A DNA stretch of 42,736 nucleotides from the IMG/VR virus record IMGVR_UViG_3300032087_003052, positions 1-42,736 of that record; one strand, given 5' to 3'. Below are positions 1-8,226 of the stretch, in pieces. The notes beneath the pieces were generated by a model. That model was not told where the DNA came from, did not search any database, and saw nothing but the letters and a program-made list of their open reading frames with translations. The DNA comes from a virus. How positions within the stretch are numbered: position 1 is the stretch's first letter; each line of letters starts with the position of its first letter. Both the position numbers and the translations under genes were made by a program.

Positions 1-91
1 CCACACTCTTCCGCACCGAGGGTGAAGCTGGTGTTAGCACTCGCAGCTCGTCGCATGACGTTGAAGCCTGCGTCGAGGAGGTTACCAGACT
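1..91. repeat. Terminal direct repeat, left copy (identical to 42646-42736)
   Basis: The first 91 bases equal the last 91 exactly, and a gene runs in frame through the joint. This is most simply an assembly overlap marking a circular (circularly permuted or circularised) genome rather than a physical terminal repeat, because its ends coincide with the contig ends and it lies inside a gene. Confidence 0.92.
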
Positions 92-1058
92 GATCTTCTA
101 GCTGCAGAGAGGTTGTCTCGCCTGTACCTAGTGAAGTTGACTGTATGAGTGCTTGGCCAGACGCTAGCGTGACTTGTAAGTCAGTAGCCGTAACTGTCTC
201 CGCACTAAAGTCCGTGTCACAGAACCACGCGTTGGTCGAGAAGCTGTGGCCGAAGCCTAGAGTCGCTGTTCCACCGGGTCTCATCTCCCATAAAGTGCCG
301 GACATGAATACTCGCAGCAAGTCAGCGGTAGTTGTGTTTCTGAACTCCAAGAAGTTGGAATTGCTTGTCCCATCGAGGTCTAATCTAGATGTATGGGTCC
401 ACACACCACTAATAGATTCGACGGCTGTTTTGTCTACGAGGTTCGCTTCGAGAATGCCACCGTAGCTCGTTGCGGTGATCGCATCGAAGTCAGCATCAAC
501 TGCACCGGCTTGAATAGCAGTGATGCCCGAGATATTCCAATCAGTGGTATTCGCAAACACTGTGTTGAAGTCTGTACCGTCATGCGTGAACGTAGCTGTG
601 TCTGTAGCAACACCTGACGCTTGAATCTCAAGCCTGTCGATGTTGTCTAGCCCGAAGCCTGCGCCATCTATGTCGCTGGCCCACGGCGTAAGTGCCGTAC
701 TAGCGGGGGCTTTCCAACTAGCTGTAGTTGCCGTGTCTGCTGAGAGTACCCACCCTGCTGTAAGACCCGATAGGTCGAGCAAGTTTATCTCTGCTGCTGT
801 AGCAGTGAGACTGCTGGTGAATGCGTATGCTGTATCCCAGTTTGTGCTGTTGTCTGTAAAGTCTGTTACGTCTGCTATGACGTGCGTATGCGACGCTGCC
901 GCATAGTTTGAATCTGGGTAGTTGACCCATGCACTTCCGTTCCAGCGGAGTACATCTCCCGTCGTGGGAGAGGGGGCCGTTACATCTGTCAGGCCATTTA
1001 GTGCTAGGCTAGACGATGCGTGGGTGTGCCCGATCAGGGCGTATCTGCGATCTGCCAT
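1..1058 (-). CDS. Tail fibre/appendage-like protein, 5' part of a gene crossing the contig joint
   Basis: This is the first 352 codons of a 446-aa protein whose remainder lies at 42363-42736; the frame is continuous once the 91-bp terminal repeat is collapsed. The start is the ATG at 1058, preceded by GGGAG. Near the N-terminus are two HTH-containing motifs, GHTHASS and ASHTHV. HxH motifs of this sort are typical of trimeric phage tail fibres, where they bind metal ions. The rest is low-charge, rich in Thr, Ala, Ser and Asp, and predicted to be beta-structured. It is the first gene after the major capsid gene in the leftward late operon, so a virion surface fibre or appendage is likely. A head fibre is an alternative, given its place next to the capsid gene. 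The receptor is unknown. Confidence 0.72.
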   Translation of the reverse strand, partial: MADRRYALIGHTHASSSLALNGLTDVTAPSPTTGDVLRWNGSAWVNYPDSNYAAASHTHVIADVTDFTDNSTNWDTAYAFTSSLTATAAEINLLDLSGLTAGWVLSADTATTASWKAPASTALTPWASDIDGAGFGLDNIDRLEIQASGVATDTATFTHDGTDFNTVFANTTDWNISGITAIQAGAVDADFDAITATSYGGILEANLVDKTAVESISGVWTHTSRLDLDGTSNSNFLEFRNTTTADLLRVFMSGTLWEMRPGGTATLGFGHSFSTNAWFCDTDFSAETVTATDLQVTLASGQALIQSTSLGTGETTSLQLEDQSGNLLDAGFNVMRRAASANTSFTLGAEEC

Positions 1059-1079
1059 GAGGGCTCCCTTAAAAGGTAG

Positions 1080-1097
1080 AGCCCCCCGAAGGGGGCT
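1080..1097 (-). terminator. UUCG-loop hairpin after the capsid gene (partial terminator or mRNA 3' end)
   Basis: The minus strand reads AGCCCCC-TTCG-GGGGGCT, a 7-bp GC stem closed by a UUCG tetraloop and followed by a short CTACCTTTT. It lies between the capsid stop (1111) and the fibre start (1058). The T-run is short, so it probably attenuates rather than stops transcription, or protects the 3' end of capsid mRNA. Confidence 0.65.
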
Positions 1098-1110
1098 ATA
1101 CCATTACTGC

Positions 1111-2094
1111 TTAAGCAGGTACAACGATTGCTACACCAGCTTCAGGACGGAGGACACCAGATCCGTAGATCGTGTCAGCGGTGAACAAGTCACCCAGCCA
1201 TTCCTGTTTGTACTGCGTCTGTACACGCGGACGAAGTTGCTCGATGAAGACAAAAGCCTCCTTCTGGAACAACAAGCAAGCGCGCTGATCGACAGCCGAA
1301 GCGCCGTCAGCTACAGTCGGACAGTTCGTCGAAACGAACACGTCTACGCCGTACAGGTTTCCGATCATGCCGTTGCGAATCGTGTTCGCACCGCCGACTT
1401 CGCCGACAAAGGCCTGCTCAGTGAACCGAGCAATACCCGTCAGAGACTTCTTCTCGACAGGCGGAATAACAAGAACACGACCTGCATTAGGTGTGTCGTT
1501 GTCATCCAACTGACGGATGATCTCGCGGATGCCAGCGTCTGCCAGAGCGGCAGCGTTACCAGCGTTGGTGTTAGCAGCCGGGTTCCAGACCGTGCTACCG
1601 TCAGAGCCGATAACGGCCTTCGAGTAAGCTGATCCTTCAACCGTCGGAGATGCGTCAGCACCTGCCAACTTAGCGCCTTCGCTGTGAAGCGCGGTATCAA
1701 CCTGCTTCGCGAGGGCGTAACCAGCGTCGTCCGTGTAGAACGCACGCAGGCTGTCGTCTGCCTGAATCGCAGCGATGTCTTCGATCAAACGAGAGTACTC
1801 GTAGTGCTGATCGATGAGGTACTGCTTCTGTGTCTCTTGATTTGCAATCAAGGTTACTTGGGTTTCCGCACCCTTGGACGTAGCAGAGCCACGAACAGGA
1901 TTCGGTACATGGAAAGTGTCACCCTTCCGGCCACTGAACGGCATGTTAACTACCAACTGCGGCATAACAAGATTGCTCTTGTAAGCAGCGATAATTTCAT
2001 CCGTCCACAACTCACGTACAAATGCGGAATTGGAACGCGTACGTGAAGCTGCAGTGACTTCGGTTAGTGCGACATGGTTTGTGCCTAAAGCCAT
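1111..2094 (-). CDS. Major capsid protein
   Basis: 327 aa. The N-terminus (MALGTNHVALTEVTAASRT), followed by a segment containing ELWTDEIIAAY and then a GDTFHVPNP motif, resembles major capsid proteins of short-tailed phages with the HK97 fold. Length fits the family. The gene lies directly downstream of a coiled-coil scaffold-like gene, 23 nt away, and is followed by a strong UUCG hairpin before the next gene. That is the usual arrangement for the most highly expressed late gene. The ATG at 2094 is kept: it follows an A-rich leader, and the encoded N-terminus is conventional. The call rests on overall resemblance and gene order. Confidence 0.85.
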   Translation of the reverse strand: MALGTNHVALTEVTAASRTRSNSAFVRELWTDEIIAAYKSNLVMPQLVVNMPFSGRKGDTFHVPNPVRGSATSKGAETQVTLIANQETQKQYLIDQHYEYSRLIEDIAAIQADDSLRAFYTDDAGYALAKQVDTALHSEGAKLAGADASPTVEGSAYSKAVIGSDGSTVWNPAANTNAGNAAALADAGIREIIRQLDDNDTPNAGRVLVIPPVEKKSLTGIARFTEQAFVGEVGGANTIRNGMIGNLYGVDVFVSTNCPTVADGASAVDQRACLLFQKEAFVFIEQLRPRVQTQYKQEWLGDLFTADTIYGSGVLRPEAGVAIVVPA

Positions 2095-2117
2095 TATATC
2101 ACCTATTGAAGTTTGAG

Positions 2118-2930
2118 TTAGTCAACAATACGACCTTCCTCATAGGCTCTGGCAATAGAATCAGCGTGCGCCTTTAACCAACGATCTGCTTTGAGGTCCC
2201 CTCTCTTTGCAGAGAGACGTGCCTCCATCAGGTCATTACGAGAGTATGTCTCGTCCATTGCTGGGGCTGCTGGCGAACCAGATTCGAGTATGGCGTCAGC
2301 TAGCTGTTGCTGCTGTACTACCTGCTCTTGTCTTTGTGAGTCTTGTGCCTCTTGCCTACGATTCGTTTCGTAGTACATTCCGAGGATTTCCTCGGCAGCA
2401 TCGAAATCACCACTGTCTGCTTCTTGAAACATCCGCTGGCGGTAGGGGCTTTCTTGCACCCACGCACCAAAGTCTGCTTCTTGCACACGCTCACGCCAGT
2501 CTGGAAACTTCCCTTCCAGTTGAGAGAGTTTTCTCTCCAACTTCAGTTGGTCTAGCTCTGACTTGAGTGTAGTTAATTCGTTAGAGGACTCTTCCCTCAC
2601 AACGCGACGTAATACTTCGTCCGCGTTCTCGTAAAGATCATCAACCGACACAGGTTTGCTGGTTTCCTGTGCGGGGCTGGAAGCCTGTTGCTGTTGGATA
2701 TCGAGCAGTTGATCTACTGTCTTCCTCATAGAACCCAGATCTTGGGCCTGTCGGGAGTTCAGTTTCTCCAGTTCCTCGTAGGACTTGATCACATCTGTGA
2801 TGTCCTTGTTAGCGAACCGTTCAGGGATATAACGTCCCGTCTCTGCGTCTCTGGCTCTCTGATCGCTCTGCTTTGCTGCTTCGCCAATCTCGCCTTCGAT
2901 ACCACCTACATAGTCTTCGTACTTAGCCAT
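2118..2930 (-). CDS. Putative capsid scaffolding protein
   Basis: 270 aa, highly charged, rich in Glu, Gln and Asp, with long predicted coiled-coil segments (roughly residues 60-215) and Gln runs. It sits just upstream of the major capsid gene. Scaffolds are poorly conserved but share this composition and position: they bind the coat protein during procapsid assembly and then leave or are cleaved. The ATG at 2930 is preceded on the minus strand by CAGGAG. No protease domain is visible. An internal head protein is the alternative. Confidence 0.72.
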   Translation of the reverse strand: MAKYEDYVGGIEGEIGEAAKQSDQRARDAETGRYIPERFANKDITDVIKSYEELEKLNSRQAQDLGSMRKTVDQLLDIQQQQASSPAQETSKPVSVDDLYENADEVLRRVVREESSNELTTLKSELDQLKLERKLSQLEGKFPDWRERVQEADFGAWVQESPYRQRMFQEADSGDFDAAEEILGMYYETNRRQEAQDSQRQEQVVQQQQLADAILESGSPAAPAMDETYSRNDLMEARLSAKRGDLKADRWLKAHADSIARAYEEGRIVD

Positions 2931-2954
2931 ATTGTCAACTCCTGTTGATTTAGG

Positions 2955-2970
2955 TACCTCAATAGAGGTA
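2955..2970. other. Small inverted repeat upstream of the scaffold gene
   Basis: TACCTC-AATA-GAGGTA, a 6-bp stem in the 84-nt gap before the scaffold start. The gap (2931-3014) is the longest within this part of the late operon and could hold an internal late promoter or an RNA processing site. No recognisable -35/-10 pair is visible. Confidence 0.3.
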
Positions 2971-3014
2971 TTGTCCTAGTGGAATAGGGTAGTGGAGTGG
3001 ATCTATTACCCCTA

Positions 3015-3278
3015 TTATTTGATGGAACCATGCTCTCGTATGGCTTTCTCTTCCTTGGCCTTCTTGTCTCGGCGCATCTTATCGAAACGCTTGATAGCTT
3101 CAGGTCCGGCGGAATCGCCCATCGCTAGTGATGTCCAGTGTGGTTGAGCGGGTGTACGGATTACCTGCTTGGTAGCAGTCCCACATTCGCTGCATATCTG
3201 ATCCTTTCGGATCGATGCTTTACACCAGATGTCTTCTTCATGTCCGCATGACGGACACGTATATTCATACGTCGGCAT
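3015..3278 (-). CDS. Small zinc-ribbon protein (FmdB-like)
   Basis: 87 aa. The N-terminus MPTYEYTCPSCGHEEDIW followed by CSECG is the pattern of the FmdB-type regulatory zinc ribbon: two CxxC knuckles at residues 8-11 and 29-32. The C-terminal half is basic and Lys/Arg-rich. The gene overlaps the end of the upstream 88-aa gene by 14 nt. FmdB-like ribbons are common in phage late regions without an assigned role. A virion assembly cofactor or a nucleic-acid-binding protein are both possible. Confidence 0.65.
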   Translation of the reverse strand: MPTYEYTCPSCGHEEDIWCKASIRKDQICSECGTATKQVIRTPAQPHWTSLAMGDSAGPEAIKRFDKMRRDKKAKEEKAIREHGSIK

Positions 3279-3531
3279 CTTCTAGATCCTCTTCTAGCAA
3301 AGCACGCTGCATGAGCGTCACTTCTTCAAGGTTCTTGATCTCTGCTAACTGTAATGCCTTGCCTCTCAGGACGTTAACGTGATCCCATGACGGCTGCTCT
3401 AGGGCATCTGCTTGACATTGGTATATCATTGCCGTGGCTTCCTCGACAAATGTCTTCCACCCTTGGGTAGCGAACATTTCTTCGAGTGCGTCAAAGTACT
3501 CTGTTTGTTCCTGTGTTATTGCCTTGCTCAT
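3265..3531 (-). CDS. Hypothetical protein
   Basis: 88 aa from the ATG at 3531, chosen because AAGGAGG lies 6 nt upstream; a longer reading from 3576 would add a basic tail inside the previous gene. Helical and acidic, with a core around residues 15-70 (DALEEMFATQGWKTFVEEA). It overlaps the sulfotransferase-like gene by 41 nt. Small proteins of this kind, between portal and scaffold genes of podoviruses, are usually of unknown function. No motif gives a function. Confidence 0.6.
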   Translation of the reverse strand: MSKAITQEQTEYFDALEEMFATQGWKTFVEEATAMIYQCQADALEQPSWDHVNVLRGKALQLAEIKNLEEVTLMQRALLEEDLEDADV

Positions 3532-4057
3532 TTGTCGCCTCCTTATACATCTCGACGTCCTCTTTGTAGATCTCATTAACGAGAGCTAGAAGACCGTCGT
3601 CGTAATATTGCTCCCACGTATTGTCGGAGCGTAGTTTCTTCTCATGTCCCCAGCCCAGCTTGTGCAGGTCTGTTATGGGAATGAGTTCGAACTCTCGCCA
3701 GCGTGGGTGTATCGTAGTCTGGGGTACCCAGTGTTCATTACAGTTCTGGACCGCTGTCTCGACCCATCCCTTGAACTCCGTGTCCTTATCCAGCAGATAC
3801 CTGCTGACGTGTTCTGGGACTTCGGGTATGTACGAATTGTGAGGGCCGGTGAACCACCGCCACGCACTTACCAGTCTGTCCCGAGGATCACGCACTATCA
3901 TACGTACGTGGTCCCCCGTTTGTAGCTCGGTGTACATCACAGGCTTAGGTAAAGCCTTCTGCATGGATGTGCTTGCTACTTTAAGCGTCTGAGCCCATAC
4001 CTCTTCTGTACCGCGTATGCGAATGTACTTACTTGTTGGACCGCTTTGCTTGATCAT
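3491..4057 (-). CDS. Sulfotransferase-like protein
   Basis: 188 aa. Two signature elements of PAPS-dependent sulfotransferases can be read. KVASTSMQKAL near residues 27-37 matches the 5'-phosphosulfate loop (K.AsTsm form). IVRDPRDRLVSAWRWF near residues 54-69 matches the 3'-phosphate site (RDPRDRLVSAW). The C-terminal YKEDVEMYKE resembles the closing helix of the Sulfotransfer_2 type. Such enzymes move sulfate from PAPS to a hydroxyl or amine on a glycan or protein. The protein is short for the family (usually 230-300 aa), so part of the acceptor domain may be missing. It lies between portal and capsid genes, overlapping the portal end by 29 nt, so it is made late. The acceptor is unknown. 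Confidence 0.68.
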   Translation of the reverse strand: MIKQSGPTSKYIRIRGTEEVWAQTLKVASTSMQKALPKPVMYTELQTGDHVRMIVRDPRDRLVSAWRWFTGPHNSYIPEVPEHVSRYLLDKDTEFKGWVETAVQNCNEHWVPQTTIHPRWREFELIPITDLHKLGWGHEKKLRSDNTWEQYYDDGLLALVNEIYKEDVEMYKEATNEQGNNTGTNRVL

Positions 4058-5936
4058 TGCGCGCCTTCATAGCCTCTACCTGAACCTTCTGCATATTGAC
4101 TTGATTCTGCAATGCTGCTTGGCGTGCTTTCTCCGCACCAGTTGCGGCGTTTGCAGCGCTGATCTCCAGACGGTCGTCTTCGAGATCGGCGTCAATGTAC
4201 TCGTGTACCGTCTTGGCTTCTGCGAGCTTCGCGTCAGCTTCCAGCTTCGCGACCTTGGCAGCCATCTCGGCTACCTGTAGCTCTGCCATCTGCATCTGCA
4301 ACTGCTGTTGCTTCTGCTGCATAGCCTGCTCTTCTTCTGAAGGAGGCTGGTTCATCTGCTGTATAGCTTGCTTCAGGGTATCCTTGTCCGCACTGTTGGT
4401 GTTCTCGAACAGGGCCTGAATGATCAGTCCGTGAGCAGGGCTCTCGGGTGGTACGAAGCCTAGCATCTGTACTAACTGCTGGTTCTCGACTTCGCGTGCC
4501 ATGATACCGATGGTACCACTGACCTTGAACTTGATGTCCTGCGGGTAGCGGGGCTTGTCGAACTGCATGTACCGCCACAAGGACTTGGTTACGAGGGCAT
4601 CGAGATACTTCTCAACCCTGCGCATCGTGCGTTTGCTGCGCTTCAAGAACCCAGCTTGCTGCATTGACATGCCGCTGGAGGTCTCGTTCCGTCGGTTCTG
4701 ACCGATAGGAATAGCGCTGTCCATTGCGCCCGTGGACATAGATACCATACGTTCTAGGTCACTGGCGTTCTGGAAGGTAGCTTGTAAGCCCGGAGCGTTG
4801 AATCCCACTGGCTCGATGATCTCGCTCGGGCGACCCCGCGTCAAGAAGAATCTGCCCGGCCTCGTACGTAGATCCGGATTCCGTGGCATACGGGTTATGT
4901 CGGCCCCCATCATCGGGGCTGTCATGAGGGCGAGGGCATCTATGCGCGCTCGCAACTCTGCATCCAGTGCCTTCTGAGGGTTGTATCCCTTCTCGACCAC
5001 ACCACGTCCCCAGAACTGTCCGGGTACGCTGTCGTGCTGGTAGGCTACAATGGGCCGGTCTTTCATAGTGAACGGAGACTTGACAGCCTTGAGGACTGTG
5101 GTCTCGTTCGCAATCACGACAATGGCTTCCACCATGTCGAAATCATCATCTTTAGCATCCGGAAGGAGGTATGCTGGTACCTTGCCGTAGTACTCGGTAA
5201 GCAATACGCCATCATCCCGCGAGTCTACTGACCCACCGTTGATACCGTCCGTGCTACCTTTCTGGCTGCCACTGTAGGATTCTACAGCGCCCTTCAAGTA
5301 TAGCCCTGACTTCTGCTTTGCTTTGACCGTGTGCTTGGGTTTAACGATCTCATGCGCACAAAAGAGGGCATCCTCTATGGAACATGCCGACGGGTCTATT
5401 ACAAACTCGTCTGGTCTTACTGCCTCGACGGTCACCTTGAACTTCTGGGCTTCTACGCCAGTGAAGTCCCTCTCCCTCTCAACGCGTACGTTGACCTTGG
5501 AGATGCCAGTACCGTAGACACAACCGAGGAGGTACGTGTCAGCGATCCCTTCGGGTACACCGCATAGCTCGAAGTCTTCGAGTAGCTGGTCCCGATATAC
5601 AATAGCGTCGTCCTTGTCTTGGTCTTGGATGTCGTCTTTGATGTCCAGCCAAGCTGTACGCCCAAATGTGGCCTCTTCCATCTCGGAAGCGGTCATTTCT
5701 ACCGCCTGCTGTGTAGCAGGGGAGATGAGCTTGGAACGCTCGCTATCAGTAGTCTTGTCTTTCTGTGTGTGGAATCCACGCCAGATGCGTGTAAATTCCT
5801 GCCATAGCTCTCCATACGCAGCATCCCGAACGTCACGTCCGTGCTGTACCTTGTCCATCACATAATGGACTAGGCCCTTCATTGGGCTACCCAGAGGCTT
5901 TTCTGAGTCGTTATTTCCGAATTGGTTGGGGATCAT
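4029..5936 (-). CDS. Portal protein
   Basis: 635 aa, the right size for podovirus portals. It follows the large terminase by 3 nt, the standard order. The N-terminal part contains the typical helical wing and stem sequence, and the segment around residues 370-410 (TRPGRFFLTRGRPSEIIEP region) resembles P22-like head-tail connector proteins. The C-terminal 110 residues are Gln-, Ala- and Glu-rich and coiled-coil-like, consistent with a barrel or crown extension. It forms the dodecameric ring through which DNA enters and leaves the head. The start at 5936 is the only good in-frame start after the terminase stop. Confidence 0.85.
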   Translation of the reverse strand: MIPNQFGNNDSEKPLGSPMKGLVHYVMDKVQHGRDVRDAAYGELWQEFTRIWRGFHTQKDKTTDSERSKLISPATQQAVEMTASEMEEATFGRTAWLDIKDDIQDQDKDDAIVYRDQLLEDFELCGVPEGIADTYLLGCVYGTGISKVNVRVERERDFTGVEAQKFKVTVEAVRPDEFVIDPSACSIEDALFCAHEIVKPKHTVKAKQKSGLYLKGAVESYSGSQKGSTDGINGGSVDSRDDGVLLTEYYGKVPAYLLPDAKDDDFDMVEAIVVIANETTVLKAVKSPFTMKDRPIVAYQHDSVPGQFWGRGVVEKGYNPQKALDAELRARIDALALMTAPMMGADITRMPRNPDLRTRPGRFFLTRGRPSEIIEPVGFNAPGLQATFQNASDLERMVSMSTGAMDSAIPIGQNRRNETSSGMSMQQAGFLKRSKRTMRRVEKYLDALVTKSLWRYMQFDKPRYPQDIKFKVSGTIGIMAREVENQQLVQMLGFVPPESPAHGLIIQALFENTNSADKDTLKQAIQQMNQPPSEEEQAMQQKQQQLQMQMAELQVAEMAAKVAKLEADAKLAEAKTVHEYIDADLEDDRLEISAANAATGAEKARQAALQNQVNMQKVQVEAMKARNDQAKRSNK

Positions 5937-5939
5937 GCG

Positions 5940-7217
5940 TTAGTATCCTGATAGATCGTCAAGTGGCTCCCAGTCGTCTACGAAGTCCGGGCCTTCCCAC
6001 CAAGGGTCGGCCAGTTGGTCAATGTATGCGACTGCATCGACGAGGTCGTCGTGCGCCAGTTTTGAGGGGAAGTCCTGCGCTTGAGATAGGAACTCACGAT
6101 TCCACTCTCCTCGTAGCAACGAGACCCGGCCTTTTTCAGCACGGCCCTGTAGCGCCCATGCGATTCTGTCTGTCTTGTGCTGGTTACCATGCGTTAGGTC
6201 TGTCACCATGAAGAATGTACCGAGTCGGTTCTGCTCGTCCTCTAGGTACGGCATTACCGCGTTCTTGGACATGCCCTTCTCGATGCCAAACTTCCGGGGT
6301 CTGTAGTCCCGATAAGCCTTCACAAGGCGTAGCGCGGTCTCCCGCGTGTCCCACTGCCCATATATGATGTCTACTATACACCACCCCTTGGCGTGGTTGG
6401 CGACAACCGCTATAGCGTGGTCATCCAGCTTCTTAATCTTTCTGCCTCCCTCCGTGGACTGGAAGCCCGCGAGGTCAGCCGCTATGTAGTAGTCGCACGG
6501 GTATGGCACCGCATCCACTATGTGGAACATATCCGCCGTGAGGATCAGTCCTGCTCCGCCTTCGAAGCTAGCCTCAGCCTCCTGAGCGAAGCGCTCGGCG
6601 GACATACGGTCCCTCATCTCCTCAATCTCGGTAGAGGGCAGGTATGGGTTATCTATAGACCCAAAGTGCCACGACTTCCAAGTGGGGAACCCTTCGTCGT
6701 ATCCGCGCTGGAAGAGCTCGTAGAAGTGATTCTTGCCGTCTGGGGTACCAATAAATAGGGCACCACCCTCACTCCGTGATAGCTGTGGAGAGATTATCAT
6801 CTCCCACACCTCTTCCTTCATAAACGCGTATTCGTCTAGTACGACGTAACTCAGGCCCGTACCGCGCAGGGAGTTCGGTCGATCTGCTCCCTTAATGTGG
6901 ATAGTCCTACCGTTCAGGAGCCTCAGAGAGGCCTCATTCTCGTATGCCTGTGCTATGAGATCCTGCCCCAGTTCCTTCAGAACGGGCCATAGAATCTCCT
7001 TACCCTGTGTGAACGTAGGCGCAACGTAGTACACCTTCTCCAGAGCTAGGTCGATCTCCTCGCCGTCCGAGCGGACCTTGTGGGTCTTGCTCGTCTCGAC
7101 GAATAGAGTGACAGCAGCAAGGAACGATTTCCCGAACCGACGTCCCGCAGCCACTACCTTGTAGCGTGCGTCGTCGTAGAAGACCTCCTCCTGCCTACTA
7201 TGTAGGCTTACTTCCAT
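5940..7217 (-). CDS. terL: Terminase large subunit
   Basis: 425 aa. The ATPase domain has Walker A AAGRRFGKS (residues 23-31) and Walker B VVLDE (125-129) with the catalytic Glu. The nuclease domain has an Asp in AADLAG (about 248), a Glu in FGIEKG (about 313) and Asp residues in AHDDLVDAVAYID (about 389-400), the RNase H-like metal triad. It pumps DNA into the prohead and cuts it. Located directly before the portal gene. Length is at the short end for the family but both domains are whole. Packaging mode (cos, pac or terminal repeats) cannot be told from the sequence alone. Confidence 0.93.
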   Translation of the reverse strand: MEVSLHSRQEEVFYDDARYKVVAAGRRFGKSFLAAVTLFVETSKTHKVRSDGEEIDLALEKVYYVAPTFTQGKEILWPVLKELGQDLIAQAYENEASLRLLNGRTIHIKGADRPNSLRGTGLSYVVLDEYAFMKEEVWEMIISPQLSRSEGGALFIGTPDGKNHFYELFQRGYDEGFPTWKSWHFGSIDNPYLPSTEIEEMRDRMSAERFAQEAEASFEGGAGLILTADMFHIVDAVPYPCDYYIAADLAGFQSTEGGRKIKKLDDHAIAVVANHAKGWCIVDIIYGQWDTRETALRLVKAYRDYRPRKFGIEKGMSKNAVMPYLEDEQNRLGTFFMVTDLTHGNQHKTDRIAWALQGRAEKGRVSLLRGEWNREFLSQAQDFPSKLAHDDLVDAVAYIDQLADPWWEGPDFVDDWEPLDDLSGY

Positions 7218-7223
7218 GACGTA

Positions 7224-7397
7224 TTACTGGCTCCGACGTGTGCCGTTCTTGTTCTCGTCCGAAATTTCCTTAGCCCACTCTGTGATGGACTTGCCCGCCT
7301 CGGCGCGTGCGCCGGGCGTACGAGGACCGCCGGGCTTACCTTTTCCGGTGATCTTCTTTGGTTTTCCGCCCGACTCGGGCTTCTTCATTTCACTCAT
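7224..7397 (-). CDS. Small basic hypothetical protein
   Basis: 57 aa, rich in Lys, Gly, Pro and Ser over residues 1-33, with a short helical tail (SITEWAKEISDENK). The ATG at 7397 overlaps the stop of the upstream gene (ATGA), which supports coupled translation, and the stop lies 6 nt before the terminase start. The function is unknown. Its composition suggests nucleic-acid binding or an unstructured linker. Confidence 0.6.
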   Translation of the reverse strand: MSEMKKPESGGKPKKITGKGKPGGPRTPGARAEAGKSITEWAKEISDENKNGTRRSQ

Positions 7398-7705
7398 GTC
7401 AGTTCCTCAAGTTGCTTCATCCGCGCACGGATCTCAGCCGCTTTGGCCTTGTTACCTTGGCTCTCCGCAGCTTTAGCTCTGGCTTCCATCTCCTTGAGGA
7501 GCCTTTGCTTATTGGTCTCAGAGTCGTCCCGGCCTACGCCAGCCTTCTCTTTGACCCGCTTGGCCTCTTTGGCCGCAGCCTCAGCAGCCGCACGCTGCTG
7601 GGCAGCACGGGAATCACGCTCTTGGTTCGAGCCCTCAGCGGCCTCAACGGCGCTGTCGATTACTTCTCCGCGATTGCGGAGGATGTCTGCTGTACTATTA
7701 GGCAT
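7394..7705 (-). CDS. Hypothetical coiled-coil protein
   Basis: 103 aa, almost entirely Ala, Glu, Lys and Arg helix with heptad character over residues 30-103. No catalytic motif. It sits between the small-terminase candidate and the large terminase, and overlaps the next gene by 4 nt. It may be an accessory packaging or head protein. Confidence concerns the gene, not a function. Confidence 0.62.
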   Translation of the reverse strand: MPNSTADILRNRGEVIDSAVEAAEGSNQERDSRAAQQRAAAEAAAKEAKRVKEKAGVGRDDSETNKQRLLKEMEARAKAAESQGNKAKAAEIRARMKQLEELT

Positions 7706-7709
7706 AGCT

Positions 7710-7856
7710 CTAGCTCTTGCCGTCTTTGCCGCGAGATTCGCTCTGCGAACTGCCGTTAGAGCCAGTCTGCGGAGACGGAGCGCTTTCTTGACGTGGAGCC
7801 GATTTGGGTACAGACGTACCTACGCCGCTCTGCGTTGGGGATTGCTTGTCACTCAT
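7710..7856 (-). CDS. Ser/Gln-rich small hypothetical protein
   Basis: 48 aa, composed mostly of Ser, Gly, Gln and Pro, with no hydrophobic core and likely disordered. Support comes from its interlocked position: the ATG at 7856 overlaps the end of the 125-aa gene by 8 nt, and its stop is 4 nt before the next start. It could be a spurious frame, but it closes an otherwise empty 144-nt gap in a tightly packed operon. Confidence 0.5.
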   Translation of the reverse strand: MSDKQSPTQSGVGTSVPKSAPRQESAPSPQTGSNGSSQSESRGKDGKS

Positions 7857-8226
7857 TGTTAGATTCCTCTGGTTCGATATCGATTGGGGTCCGGACCTCT
7901 TTTACTTCAGCCTGTCCGGGGTGGCTGTTAATCTGGATCGCCACCCTCTCGGAGGCTTTGGCGTCATCGTTGGTGGATTTGCTCATATGGAGCTCTACCA
8001 ACATCTTAATCATTCCGGGGTGTCCCTCAAGTGCGAGCTCAACAGCTTTATCCAGAACTGCGCTAATATCTGCGCTGGCCTGCTCTCTAAGCTGGAGTTC
8101 AAGCGACTGTTTGAGGAGCGTGATGGCGTTTTTACTGCCTTTCGGCCTCCCAGCCGGGTTACCACTGACCCCCTTGGGGAAAGTGCCAGCCTCCGTGCGC
8201 TTGAGTTCTTTGACTTCCGCACTCAT
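7849..8226 (-). CDS. Putative small terminase subunit (DUF5681-like)
   Basis: 125 aa. The N-terminal segment GTFPKGVSGNPAGRPKGSKN is the DUF5681-type GNPAGRPKGS motif, followed by a helical region (residues 33-90) and an acidic tail. Proteins of this kind occur just upstream of phage large terminases and are often proposed as small terminases, which recognise DNA and control packaging. Position (second gene of the late operon, three small genes before terL) supports this. Its start ATG overlaps the previous stop (ATGA). Homology to a characterised small terminase cannot be shown by eye. Confidence 0.55.
   Translation of the reverse strand: MSAEVKELKRTEAGTFPKGVSGNPAGRPKGSKNAITLLKQSLELQLREQASADISAVLDKAVELALEGHPGMIKMLVELHMSKSTNDDAKASERVAIQINSHPGQAEVKEVRTPIDIEPEESNNE

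Noticed and set aside
1-91. 91-bp direct repeat as a T7-like physical terminal repeat
   Set aside because: It lies inside a gene, is exactly at the contig ends and is shorter than typical T7-like repeats; an assembly overlap is simpler.
1684-2046. Rightward frames inside capsid, portal, terminase and ejection protein genes
   Set aside because: Antisense shadows of well supported leftward genes.
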